Source of the DNA: Cruorifilaria tuberocauda
Taxonomy: Eukaryota; Nematoda; Chromadorea; Rhabditida; Onchocercidae
Length of the DNA stretch: 64,000 nucleotides
Assembly: GCA_013365365.1 (NCBI GenBank)
Contig: JABVXU010000068.1
Span: 62,001-126,000 of the forward strand
Reading direction: 5' to 3'
The notes under the pieces are model-generated. The model searched no databases, was not told where the DNA came from, and saw only the letters and a list, made by a program, of their open reading frames with translations. Position numbers and translations under genes: made by a program. Of the stretch, positions 1 through 13,500 are shown one piece after another (within the stretch, counting starts at the first letter, position 1; each line of letters begins with the position of its first letter).

Positions 1-2873
1 CAAGTAAGTTCTAAAATATAGCACTTTGTTTGGAATGAATAGGAAAAAAAATACTTCGCACAAAATTCTGACAATTCTGACAAGTGCTGCATCACAGAGA
101 GCAAGAATTGCGGCAGTTAACACTAAGCGGCGTGTATGTATACATTGGTGATTTTTATTTGTAATCGTAATCGTTATTACATAGGAATTCGTTCCAGTTA
201 TTTTCTATATGCATTATATTTTATATTATGCAAATTTAATTTTCATAGCACTAATATCTCAATTTTCGCTTTTAGCTGCTCACTACATCACGCTTAAGTT
301 TTACGTTAAAGAAGATGTACTTCTGACTTTTTCTATCAAATGAACAATGTAAATTAGACTATATTGGGTTTAATCGATTGTTTTATATGGTGGCGACTTT
401 TCCTTATCATAAAAGTATCGACCTATCGAGCCTAGCTTTATTTTTGTAATGCAAAGAAGTCATCATTATGAAAATGAAAAAACTATTTTAGTGACTCGTA
501 TTTTCCACCATGCCCTTTGCTGATCGATGCAATTAATCATGTTATCATCCTTTTTATTTCAGTAAGCCGTACCACAATTTTATTTCATAAATACTCACAG
601 AAAAAAGCGGTGAAATTTTCGAGTTAAAATTGAAAAATGGAAGATTTAGAAACAAAAAATGAACAATTAAAATGCTTTGAAAATATTTTAAAAAAAACAA
701 AAAATACTCACTTTAATTGGACCCACACAAGAAGTAGTAAGAGCACTATTATGATGTGTGCATAAAACGATTGAACAATTGAGCAGGAAGCCGCAGATAA
801 ACGAAAACGATAAACAAGCAGCTACCCAAATCGTCATATTCCCAGCAGTTATGTATTGATGCACCTAAAAAATAATCCATCATTTTAATTTTGGCTGAAT
901 TTTGACATTCAGAATCATTCTAATCCGATGGACTTTAATTTAAATTCTTGTTTTCATTTACGAAATATTATATCAGAAAAAGACGCATATAACATAAGTG
1001 ATTTTGAATATTTTAAAAGCAAAATTTCTGCTACTGCTTGCTATAAAGTATCACAGTAACTGCTAAATCGTAAAAAAAGTTAGGTGTAAGTTATAAATTA
1101 GTTAAGGAATATTATGTAAATAAAATGAAAAAAAAAGCAGTAGTACAGTTACCTTAAGCTGTTATTTACATTACCTTTTCAAATTCTTGATTTATCCAAG
1201 CCAGAATAATCACAGGAAAAATCATGAACAATGAATTATAATATAGAAGACTATATTTACCAAGTTTCTGAAAGTATTAGTATTCAATGAAATGTTAAAG
1301 CATTAGGAGAAAAAATAAGATTTAAAATTTTCCTACTAAAACATTAAAATCTATGGTTAACCTCAGCGTTAAGCTTTTGTTTCATATAAACAGTATTAGC
1401 GGCTGTACAAATGTCGTTGGTCAAAATCATCGAATATCCCCAAAAGTCAAATGTTAAATCGAACCTGCAAATTGAGAAGTATTGGCGCATATATTTTTCT
1501 ATGCTGCTACTTATGGCCTGTAATAACACAATTTTCTCATCCTAACTTCTTTCATACTAAAAGTGTGCCAAAGTAATTTCCTCAACAAGTCATCTTTTAT
1601 ATATCAAATCATTGTACAAACTAGTGCCAACTTACATAGTGTGGATGTAAAACCAAATAAACTTACACGGCTGCAATTATGGAACCCAAAATCATTAAAG
1701 CAACTGAGATTTTTACTGCATACGATGCTTTTACCCTGCAAAGCTGATGACATGTTTTAAATCTGATTTTCAACTTTACATCTAAATATTGTACCAAATT
1801 TTCGAGAAACAAATTTTTGTAAGAAAAACTTAGGTTAAGTTTTTTTCATAGTTCTGTACTAAAAAATGTAAATAAGAATCCGTTGAAACTAATGGTCAAA
1901 AATTAGGACATTTGATTATTTGAAAACTGCGATTGTATCTCATTGTGTGTATACGTTCTCATTAATAATAGATCTAAAAGCAAAAATTTTGATCATTCAT
2001 TGAAAGTTGAAAAATGAAAATGTTAGTATATGATTTAAATATTTATGACACGGAAATGAAAAGAGTACAACATAAAAAGATGTGGAAAAACAAAAAGCTA
2101 ACCCAAGTATACTATATTCCAATACCATTGTCATCAAGATTGAAAATCTGCGTAACACAGTAAACATCGGAAGACTGTAAACATTAATGCAAATTTATTT
2201 GTATGCTATTACCGAAATCAGCAAATGAATAACAAAAATATTATGACACCCGAAAAAAAAACATACTTCATTCTCTGTGTGCCACCCAATCCGGATATTA
2301 GATTAAGAACATAGAAAATTGGAAGTGGGAAAATCTAAAAAAAAATTTATCCAAATAACAAAGAATTCAAAAAAAACTTTATAAATAAATTTCAGAGAAT
2401 CTAATTCAGTTTACGGAAACAAACATTTTTTTATATCTCTCCTTTCGTGCTTCATATCTCTGTCTATATGATATTTAAAAATGCCACTCGTCATTTCTTA
2501 CTTTTTGCGAATGAAACTTATCTTAGATGGGATAGATGAATCGAATGGAGGAATTGAAACGAAATCAAGTAGAGCAAAGAACCGCAGAACTACAATAGTT
2601 GCTGCCATCTGTCCCAAACCAACAATGAAAAATGATGGAAACCTGGAAGTCGAAGAGCATGTACAATAACAACATTGATATAGGAAATTAAATTAAAAAA
2701 AACTGTAGTTTGTCGCCTATGTTTAACATAAACATTTGTTCTAAGCTCAACGCAATAAAAACAAACCCAAAATTGGTAAGCAATAGTTTATTGTTGAAAA
2801 CAACTAGTAGTGAGCATACAGCGTACACTGCCGCTGTAATGATACGAATTAGAAGCGGTGAATCTTTCTCCAT
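1..2873 (-). CDS. SLC35D-type nucleotide-sugar transporter (SQV-7-like), 3' end cut by window edge
   Basis: Multi-pass Golgi/ER antiporter that brings UDP-sugars into the lumen for glycosaminoglycan and glycan synthesis. C. elegans SQV-7 belongs to this family; orthology to SQV-7 itself is inference. Exons on the minus strand: 2873-2767, 2642-2502, 2334-2267, 2174-2103, 1735-1667, 1464-1362, 1267-1175, 864-712, and 10 running off the left edge. The product shows the family blocks in order: FGFPSFFIVGLGQMAATIVV, IFPLPIFYVLNLISGLGGTQ, NLPMFTVLRRFSILMTMVLE, a ND-x-TAAN-x-VY-x-KQKL block, GKYSLLYYNSLFM, and LCTHHNSALTT followed by VGPIK then NLL. The start ATG at 2873 gives a charged N-terminus before the first membrane segment. 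All junctions keep phase except exon 2 to exon 3, which is out of frame as sequenced (see findings). Intergenic distance to the DENND5 stop on the same strand is about 1.6 kb. Confidence 0.9.
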
Positions 2874-4511
2874 ATTGATCGTTTATTCCACAAATCCCGC
2901 ACAGATTTCAAATTCACATAAGTGTTGAACATAAGTGTTAATAGAGGTATTAAACGAATTCCTCATTAACATGTTTCACATTTAATTCTCTAAAAAGATG
3001 TTTTATGCAAGGTTTCTTTTACAACAAAGTCTGTTGTAATTGCCTGCTAAAAAAAATGTCGCGTTAAATGAATTAATCATTGAGAAAATTTTCTTCCCCT
3101 TCCATTTCCTGGAAGCAATTAGAATGATATAACACCCGACACTAAAAACTCCCAGAATCACTCATACCGATTCTCTCCTAGATTTCGTTCTAAAAACCAA
3201 AATTTCCACAATCAAAAATGTATGACGTTGTGTATCCATAAAAAAGAAATAAAACCTGTTAGACGGATAATCTATAAGGATATGGAAGGTACTTAAAATT
3301 TGTCATATATTTTTATACACGGCACCGATTTTATATTAAATTAAGCAAGCGTATAATTCAACACGCAGAAACAAAGAAAAATAAGATAACATAGTAATTA
3401 TAAAACACAATTGATTGACTTCGAGGTTCATCCACAAAATAAATGAATTTGTAAGTGATGGGAAAAGAAATATAATGAACATGAGAAATTAAAAGAATGC
3501 ACTATCACACATCAAATAAACTTGAAATTACAAGTTCAAAAATTTGTCAAAATCGAAACAGAGTTTGTTAAAACTGATAGACTCGAAAATACAAACGTTA
3601 TACAATAAGGAAAATGGTGTTTCAAAATAAGTAATACAATTGAAAGTATTTTGGGTGAAAAATATTGGTTACTGAGTTCCAAGACTCTTAGTTAATATGT
3701 TTTTAGACGATAATTTTTCTTAAAATAATTCAGCTGTAAGTATGTGGAGAAGTATAAGAGTATATTCATAACTTAATTGAAAAGTTTATATGATAAAATA
3801 AGTTTAAGGGAACAGTTGCTAGTGAACTCTACTATATGTCCACGCACTGAATTAGATGGACATTTAAAGAAGAGTAGAAACGTCATCCCTCAAATTGAAA
3901 AATAGAAATCAATAAATTCTAGTTTAAAATACACTTTTAAGGAGTAGAATTTAACAAGAAAATTTCCAAAAGAATCGAAAAATACTCTAAAAAGAGCCGA
4001 ATTAAGATAACCAAAAATATATCTCCTGAAATCTGTACAGTTTCAACACTGTAACAACCTCGGATTAATGATAGAGTACAAGGAAAGTGACGGTGTTTCT
4101 TTATTTCCTACAATCGACTCATATCGTACAAAATAGCTGTTCTTAAAAGGAGGTAAATGGTTTACCAACGAACTACGAAAATGACATTTAATAAAACAAT
4201 AATTCCTTCCAAATAGTTATGACAATTAATCCTCTTATAGGTGCTTCAGATTTTGATGTTATCGCAATTACAGCTTTTCAAAATATAGATTAGAATGCAG
4301 AAAGCGAAGAAGGTCTAAAAGGTTGTAAAGTTATAAATGCTCTTGTTAAGAAAAAATCTGGCGAAATGGAATAATTCTTCTCAGTCTTTAAAACATAACT
4401 GAAGTTGCACGATACAATTAAGAGTTTCGAAATAACAACTGCACTATATTAAGAGATTAAAAAAGTGGATAGCATATGTTATGTGATAAATTTTAACTTC
4501 AAAATTTGAAG
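2874..4511. other. Intergenic, no gene seen
   Basis: AT-rich DNA between the transporter start (2873) and the DENND5 stop (4512), both genes reading to the left. It must contain the DENND5 3' UTR and the transporter promoter. A tttatt near 4100, read on the minus strand, is a possible AATAAA poly(A) signal for DENND5. I see no coding exon, RNA gene or repeat here. Confidence 0.5.
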
Positions 4512-7500
4512 TTACTCCATGCCATATGTGAGTGATTTTTCCAGAACAAATTGAAATTCATTAAGTGAACTAATCAATTTTGATAAGTAATTTAAATAAT
4601 ACGGTGTTCGTAAAAAAGAAGGCTCTTCGTACATCTGAGATGTTATCGGAGTCCAAGCCATCAATGGTAATAATCCCGACAATACATGATCTCTGGAAAA
4701 ATTTGTAAGTTGCTTTGAAATTCCATTTGTCAAGCCTTTCAAAATGGAAGAAAGAGTTATGTCTAAACGGAGATCTATGCTCTCTCGAATAGGAGTAATC
4801 ATTTACCGGACAGTAATTAGAATGAACAGTTGGAATTTGCCATCTTTCCCCAAAAAAGTATTAGAAGAAATGCGGCGAACGAGACGGCATGCTTGAATGA
4901 TAAGAGAACGTTGTTCCCTAGTCAGCCTTGTTGCGTCTTCCATATGTATTAGATCCCAAAACCAGATGCAAACTTTCTCTGAAGCAATAAGAAATTAAAA
5001 AGTATAGCAAGACACTATGTCAACAAGACTATTCTTTACTCAAAGTAATTAATCAAAGCAAAGTAAATTTGTACAGCAGAATGCAATGATCGAACTCATA
5101 AGCGTAATCGAAAAGCTAATTGACTGATTTCTGCTCTTCCCATAAGAAATATTTTGAAGATGTAGAACTAAAAAAATTAAATATCTTTGAAATTCTTTTA
5201 TAATTTTATAATATATACCGATGTAATCCCACGGATAGTATGAACGAAAAAGACGAGCAGACCATATGGAATCTTGACGGCCATACATAAAAACGACGAC
5301 CATCACGCTGACAAAGCCTTTTCCTGGTGCACAAAGTAGCTGCGTCAACTCACCACGACTACGTCCTTCTGCACTAGCATAGAAGTATTTCACTAAAGCA
5401 TTCACGGCTTCCCCAAGCTGCTGTTGAATTTCCGTCAAATGTATACCTGTAAAAAACAAAAGTTGTACTTTCATAACCAAGAATAAAGTGAATTAGGAAT
5501 TTAAATTTGTAACCACTATTTCATGAATTGGGACTTTCTTCAAGACGTCAATGCTTGACATTTGCAATTTCAGTCAAAGACTAAATTCCGAGAAAAAGCA
5601 CATTTAGGGTTTCTCTACATCTCCAAACTATTATATAAAATATAAAAGAAAAATATGTTTAAAAATTCCTCAAAAATGTTACTTGACGACTTACGACTCG
5701 ATGATTCAGATCGACTAGTACTTGGTGATCGGGATCGCGGAGGGGTTCGACTCTTTGGCATAGCTTTAATAACACGTTCCGAAAAACAATCTTCCATTAG
5801 TGCCTCGCTAGGAGCAATCTATAAATAATATATTCGCCTAGTGATAAATTATTTGGCTGTCAAATTCTCTAATGAAAGATGCATATGAAAGCGAGCAACA
5901 CGAAATTTTCCAACTTTAAAGTTCTGGTATGACTATTCTGAAATTTCTGTTTGCAACAGATCTTTCGGATTGAAAATAAAATATGACTTTTGATGTTCAC
6001 ATTTGCCGTTTAAAATTACCTGTGGTTCTTTTTCGGCAACAAGTAATCTTTCCAGGGAACCATCGTCAATTCCTTTACCAAACCAACGTCCACAGTTAAA
6101 GCGATAACTTTGTCCTGTTATTTCATTTCGTACCAAGACCTACAATGAAATTCAATCATATAAATATGAATAAACACAATTTCCGAAAATTCTAATAGCA
6201 TCAAATGTAAAGTTGCCTGTTATGTCTACTTTTTGCAAATTTTCCAAAAAAACTAACGAACATAATCAAGAAACCATTTCGGAGATGCGCCATTAGAAAC
6301 ATTTAAATTACCGTGTCCAATTCTTAACGTTGACAATATACCAAGATTTCTATACTGAAAAAATCTCGAAATAAATTTCTTCTAATGAAGGATAATTTAA
6401 AAACATTCAGTTTTCTAACTAAAATACTTAAAACTGAATCAAATTTGAACTGATATAAAATTTTCATCAAATCTTATTCACTTAAGAAAATCAAAAATAA
6501 AGCACTGCTTGATATTCAACTTTCCCTTCCAATAATATCAAAAATAAATCTATACACCATAACCATATCTGCTTACATCAAATGTGAAATCGAATGTGCT
6601 TTGTTTTAGTTCAATTGGGGCTGTTGAGCACAGCGATCCCGTGATAATAATCCATATGGACCACGAGATAACTGAACGAGAATTACGACTTACCAACAGA
6701 ACACGGTACTGCATTTCTGAAATGATGATATAGTAATAGGATAATTCAGGACTAATGATGATACTATGAAAACATATCGTAACATTTTTTTTTGACCCTT
6801 AATTTTCGCTTAATAATTAAGAAAAATTCTACTCCGAAACCATCAGCAATTAAAAAAATCAGTATTCATAATTCCTAAAAAAACACAGTAAAAGTATAAG
6901 TAAATGACTTGTTTTCTTGAAGGAATTGGTAAAACAGTTAAATTCGGCAGCATTAAGCGATAGTACATGGTACAAGAATTGCTCCTTTTCTTCGTCGCAT
7001 CGTAGAAAGGCATATCGTTTATACAGTTGTCTGGAAATAAATTGATGAATTAAACTTAGAAGTTACTCAGTAAAATAATAGTTTATGTAAAATATTTCCG
7101 ATAATCCATACTTATTTCATTCCAGTTTACTTGCTCAACTTAACTTACTTTGACAGAAATAAACTAAGTTCATCAAATAAACACTCAAAAATTAAAATGA
7201 ATTAAATTTTCACTAAAAAACAATAATGCAAGTGGGATTAGAAAATGCTAAATGTCATAAATATATAAACACCCGAAATTTAAAAATTAATGAGACTAGA
7301 CTTACTGTAAGAGATGTGTGTTGCCAAGGATGGTTTTAAGATGCTTATGAAGAAGCTTCCTTTCTAGAGCGAGACGAACAAAGGCCCGTGCATAACCAAT
7401 ATCGGTTTTGATATCTGTCATTCGTAAGACATTCCTGAAATATCGTTCGACTATTTGGTGTCTTTTTAACGAAACAAGATATCGAGCAAAACATTTTTTC

Positions 7501-10500
7501 ATTTTAATTTGCTTTTTTCCGATATAAAATTGAAAATATGAAGATTCTAACATACTTCAGATCATATGCAATATGTATAGGTAGTGGTGCAAGAAACTGC
7601 CGAATATCAGGGCTACTAGTTCTCGAATTACTCTTTTTACGTAACGAATCAGTCACATTTTCATCTATATTAGTTCCAGCGGTGGTCCAGTATGGAGCAA
7701 AATCTAAAAATATATCATTTTGATCAAGGTCTTGTAAAATTTACAAATAAAACATCAATAAGCAAAAAAACTCCATAACTCAAAAGCATAAATTAAAAAA
7801 ACTAAAATTCAAACACAACACAATCTAATAAGATTAAATCTAATAAGCCCATCTGCTTTCCTTATCTTCATCAAAGTAACGATTGAAGAGTAAACATTAC
7901 CAGCAAATAGCTGTACTATTAGGGGAGAGTAAAAGCTGAGTAAATACCAAAGAGTGGACAAATAGGTAAATCTATAAAATGACCGAGAGAAAAATATTTA
8001 CTAAATCTTCAATCTCAGTGTTTACTAACAACTTTATGGAGTGCAATCTAGTATATAAAGAGATACTTAGTGATCTTTGCTAAACATAGAACATAGACGA
8101 GTAAAACATGCAACCATTGAAGATGATTATTGAAGATCTAACACACTCCCTTATGCAGCAATGCATCAAATGCACGAACGCACAAGTCAGAACAAGGAAA
8201 AAATTCATTACAAAAATGCTGCATGATTTCTAATTTAATGGATTACGTAAAAAGGATAAAATACAACAATCCTGAAATATCTAAACCAAAGTGGATGCAG
8301 AAAATTCAAGAATACTATTCAAGAATATAATGAACTACCATAATAAAGCATATATTTACAGCTATACAAAAGTTAATGAATTGCTAAAGCATAAAGTGGC
8401 AAGTTTAAAAACTAGCTAATTGAAAAACAATATATTTAAAATCATTGGGCATATAAGAATTATGCTTGGCAAATAGTTTACAAACCAGTATTGTGAGGAA
8501 AGACAATGAATCGAAGAAATACTCGACTCAACTAAATTTAAAAGTTAATATGAGCTAGGAAATCAATAAGTACTTGTCAGTGATGCAAAATGTTACGCAA
8601 GACATATGCTAGTAAGACAAAATTAGTATTATTTAGTATGGTTGCTACAATGAGACATTTCATTGTAATGATCACTTTATTGTTACATAAGTTCAACTGA
8701 GGATTTCGCTGTTAACTGCAAAGAAACTAGTCAGACTTGATATCATTCAAAATCTTACCACCAAAGGAACTTGTCCTATGCAAAATAGCCCCCTTCTGCG
8801 GTGATCTGGAACGCCCAAAAATGACCGGACTCGTTGATAAACATGTTGGTCGAGCTGATGATTTCCAGTTCGAATATTCCACGTTGTTGCTCACACTCGA
8901 GCTTAGTTTATCACAAATGAAATTAGCAGCACGAAGGATTGGAATTGACCAGCCAGGCGTGTGAGGATCATCAATACATTGCTGACGAATACTTTGTGCA
9001 AGCTCGTTAACTGAATCTTCATCCATGACATTTACAAATGTCTTCTCTTCTTGCTTCAGATATTCATGCTCGTTTTGTGGCTCATGCTTTATCTCAACTA
9101 CACCTAGAATGAACCGAATAGACGCGATGAATATGGATTTTCTAAAAATACCATAGAATCCTGTTTTAGTAGCTGCTTCATACAGTTCTTTATCTTCGTT
9201 GAAACACGAACCGACAACGATTCATGAGAAGTGAGGAAAAAGTAACATAGAAGTGATAAATTTAGTAAGGATTTCAATTTATTGATTAAAATTAAAATCT
9301 GGAATAAAGATGGATAATCCGATACAAGATGATAAATAAATAACAATACTGATGCAGCGATTCCATTTAAAATTATACAGGGGTACGTATTAATAAATAA
9401 TTTCAGCGCTTTAACTCATTACTATTTTTTCAAAAAATCTATTTTCAAATCGCTAGATTGAGTAAATCACTTTCCAATTACACACAAAAATGTTAAATCC
9501 AATTATAAGATGTACATATCGAATAAAGCAAACAAGGTATTTGCAAACTTTAGAAACATTTAATATGAACTAAAATGAAATAAAAATTGCAATCATAAAA
9601 AACTGCCGAGAAGTTAACATAATATGCGTCATTCTGCGCATATCATTTAAAGCTTTATTTCACAACAACAGCACACATCCACACTATATACTGAGCACCA
9701 TAATGAGAAAGTAAAAGTATTACAAAAGCTTCAGCCACAGAACAGATAAAATAAAATTTCCTTACGCTCAAAGCGACGACGGAATAATAGCCACGCAAAT
9801 GCTATAAATTACTTTCAGTCCACACAAATTTTTAACATCATATTACCATTTGTCTAGTTTTCCATATAAATCTGATCTTTATAAATTTCTAAAAGATGAA
9901 CAACTGCTTAGTATAACACCGCTAAGAAATATTTCGTAAGTATTTTGTTAAAAATACCTGGGATAAGTGCTGAATTTCTTCGTGTAGAACTACGAGACAG
10001 TATTCCCAATTTCTCAATTTCTTGATGGTGCAAAATATGAGCCCACAATGATGATTTGCCCTAAAAAATATCCTAATGAATGAATCGTTGAATCCACTGC
10101 CACTGATTTTCTAAGATATGCTTTCAAAATACACTGCAGAGTTTTTTTTCGAAAATGACAGCAGTGTTTGCAGCTGAACACTGTAATTTTTCGTTTCTAA
10201 TTTAAAAAGTTTTCAACAATAAAAACTTTTTCTCCATACTTTGTGAAAATAAAAAACTTTGATGACAAATTCATTGAATTTCCTTCATCAGTGGCTCATC
10301 ACTGAGCATTTATCAAAAACCGTTTGTTTTTTTTAAATTTTGTTTGCTTGAAACAGTACATTATACTGATAGATTTGAAAAATGTACTGATTAATTCCCA
10401 GAACCAATAATATAGGAATAGTTTGAAGTGCATAGATTTATGTTATAATTATTAAAATCTGAATTAAAAGCTATTGTATCTTATTTCAAGATTTTAAAAC

Positions 10501-13500
10501 CTTATGGTAACCACTATCAAATATGTTGTAGCTTTTTCCTGACGAATCGAAATACCTGTTTGTTCAATGAACCATGTGCCCAGATTCGTTCCAACAAATC
10601 ACAAAATGAAGCAACTAAAGTATTCTCTTCAAGACCATTCACAATTGCGTCACTGTGACCAAGTTGCAGTGCTTCTCTTCCCATTTTTTCCACAAGCATT
10701 CGCTTTGTTTTGTCTAAAAGAGTAAATAAATCCATGTTCATGCGAAACCGAATTTGATGTTCATCCTACATGCATTTGTTATGTTTTTATACCAAGAACA
10801 CGAAAATACTGTGTTGGTGCAAAATGCTCACTTTTAGTCTCTTTCAACAATTGTTCAACAAATTTCCAGTTTTGATGTGCTATCTGTCTTGGTGTGTCCA
10901 CTTTATATGAGTTCTGTTTATTTGCTACGTTACCATCAACAGTAATATTCTGTAATGAAATGAAATTTGAACATTTGAAACTTAAAATTTGAACATGAAA
11001 TTAAATTTGTTTGCAACATTTGATAGTTTGGAAATTCAGCAGTTTCAGAGACACAATTAGGCGACCTGGAAAGACTGACCTCTAGCAATTTTGGCCGTAA
11101 TCTACGGTGCCGTTGCTTCCACGGTGATGACATTGGACTTCGTACAAAAGAACCTTCCAAAACAGCTTCATTAAGTTCCGGAAATATACCATTGTAAACT
11201 CTGGCTGATGTACCAGGAAGCTCATGAGGTAAAGGGACAACGTAATCAAGCGCTTCTTCACGTTTTGTTATTGTTTCTTCTGTAGAAAAGCTCCAAAACG
11301 ATAAAGAAAACTTTAAATTTTATTCGAAGTTTTAATATTTACATTAAAATTTTTTATGATTAATTGATTCTCACCCTCTTCTTTAATACCTAAACTTCCA
11401 ATTTTAGCATATTTTACTTGAATGATAATTGCCAAATGATATATGTTTCTTAAATTATTCGACGGTGGTCACAACCAAAGAGACAAGAGAACCACATATT
11501 GACATTGTTTGGAATTATTTCTTCTCATTCGATAGAACTGAGATGATTCATACGCATTTTTGAAAAAGAGAAGAAAAATGAATCCATTAGTAATGAGAAG
11601 AAAAGAATATTAGTTTAATTTATACAACTTCAATAAAACCTGAATCGAACGATGATGGAGCTTTCTCATAAGTAGGAGTACGCACCATCTGAAGCCCATA
11701 CTTCATACGTAATATTTGTATTCGAGAATCAAAAATTTGAAGGTTTTCGTCTGCTGTTGTTTCCCACTGCGAAATAATTTTCGTATCAATAAATGAAGTA
11801 AACATCTGAAAAATACCAAACAAACATTAAACGTTAGTACATGGCAACAATCATCATTCAACAGCATACCATCGAAAGATTTTAACACAACAATAAAAAA
11901 AATCAAAGTGGAAGTTAGTAAATTACGAAAAATAAGGATGAAACGAAATTTAGAACCTGTGTTTCTAAAAACGCAGCTAAAAACGGTAGGTTTCTACTTG
12001 GCTGGTCGGAAAGAAAGGCCGCTTTATCAAAATTTGCAACCGATTCTCGACTAGCAAAATATGTCTCGAGATCCTTACATGCAGTATTGATAACAAAATG
12101 TTCATAGGAATAAAGAAGCCACGCAAAACGATTAATAAACACTTCACGAACGGCGTTATTTATTTTCATTTCCTGAAAATATTTCATGATTCAATATAAC
12201 AAATAATCAAGCATCAATTCCATTTATCATTATTCATTAATAAAAAGTCTTCAGATTAAGTCAGAATATTATTTAGTGGAACCAAAAAAGCAATTTTTTA
12301 ATCAACAATATAGTTTCCAAGTAAATGCTGAAATTTTAGAACACGCTAATGGATACAATGAGGAAAACTAATACACTACCTTGAAATATTCTCTACACAC
12401 TGGTGAATTTGTATAAAAATCATTAGACTGTAACTCCTTTTGAATATTTTCAAACGGTATGCTAACGCCTGCACGTTGTGCAATTGCTGTAACTCTGGAA
12501 AAGCAAATAAAATGCTTTATGATTATTAGGTACATCTAGATATGATGGAAATATCCACATTAAGATGAAGATAAATTAAAGTGATAAAAAAATAAGTGAA
12601 CAATGAATATGATTACCTAGCTAAAACTTCACTCTGTTTCAGGACATCATCAAAAGGCAATGGAGCAAGATCTCTTCTTGATATTACCCGTCTGGAAGAA
12701 TTGTCCTCCTCCATCATGTCTGGTAATGTTTCGCTGTCAAACGAACGGGACATACGTTTCTTATACCAGTCATCTTTTCCTGTAATACCGGATTGTCTTC
12801 TCACTACTTCATTGTCAAGAACTGCACTCTCCTCCTCATATCTGAAATGTATTAAGTCATTATAAAAGTTTATTTTTTTTCAATTCTTTTCCACAATCAT
12901 GCTACAATGAATATTTATCACTCATATTAAGTAATTGAGAAAGATTAATATCAATGAATTATGAAAAACTATTTTTTTTATTTCATTAACGTTTAAAAAT
13001 CCAAACTCATATTAACTAAAATAGAGCTTACAGATAAACTTTTTTACACAAATGCTCAAATTGATGAATTGATTAATAGAAGAAATATTACTTCGCAAGA
13101 ACACTTGAAACTTCTTTTGCAAATTCAGTTCTATCCGGTAGTGCTGGTACATCTTCCGGTAAATTTAGAATACCGGAATCGACATCTAGGACGCACATGT
13201 TGCCCTAAATTTCAATGATTTTCATTCAACAAGAAATAACAAACTGCTTTTTTTTTAATCGATCTTTCAATCAAAAAAATGCACATTCTGCAAGATGTGC
13301 AATACTATTTCAAAAAATGAAAGGTCGACCAAAAACCAAATTTTAATCAACCTGAAAAATCTGTTCCGATATACCGTCTTCGTAACACAAACCCATTACA
13401 AAAGGCACCGGTGCTTCCATAAATTTTAATTGAGAGTAGGGTAAGATTGGAACATACGCAAGTTGCCAGCGGAATGGAAATGCCAACGAACATAAGCTTT

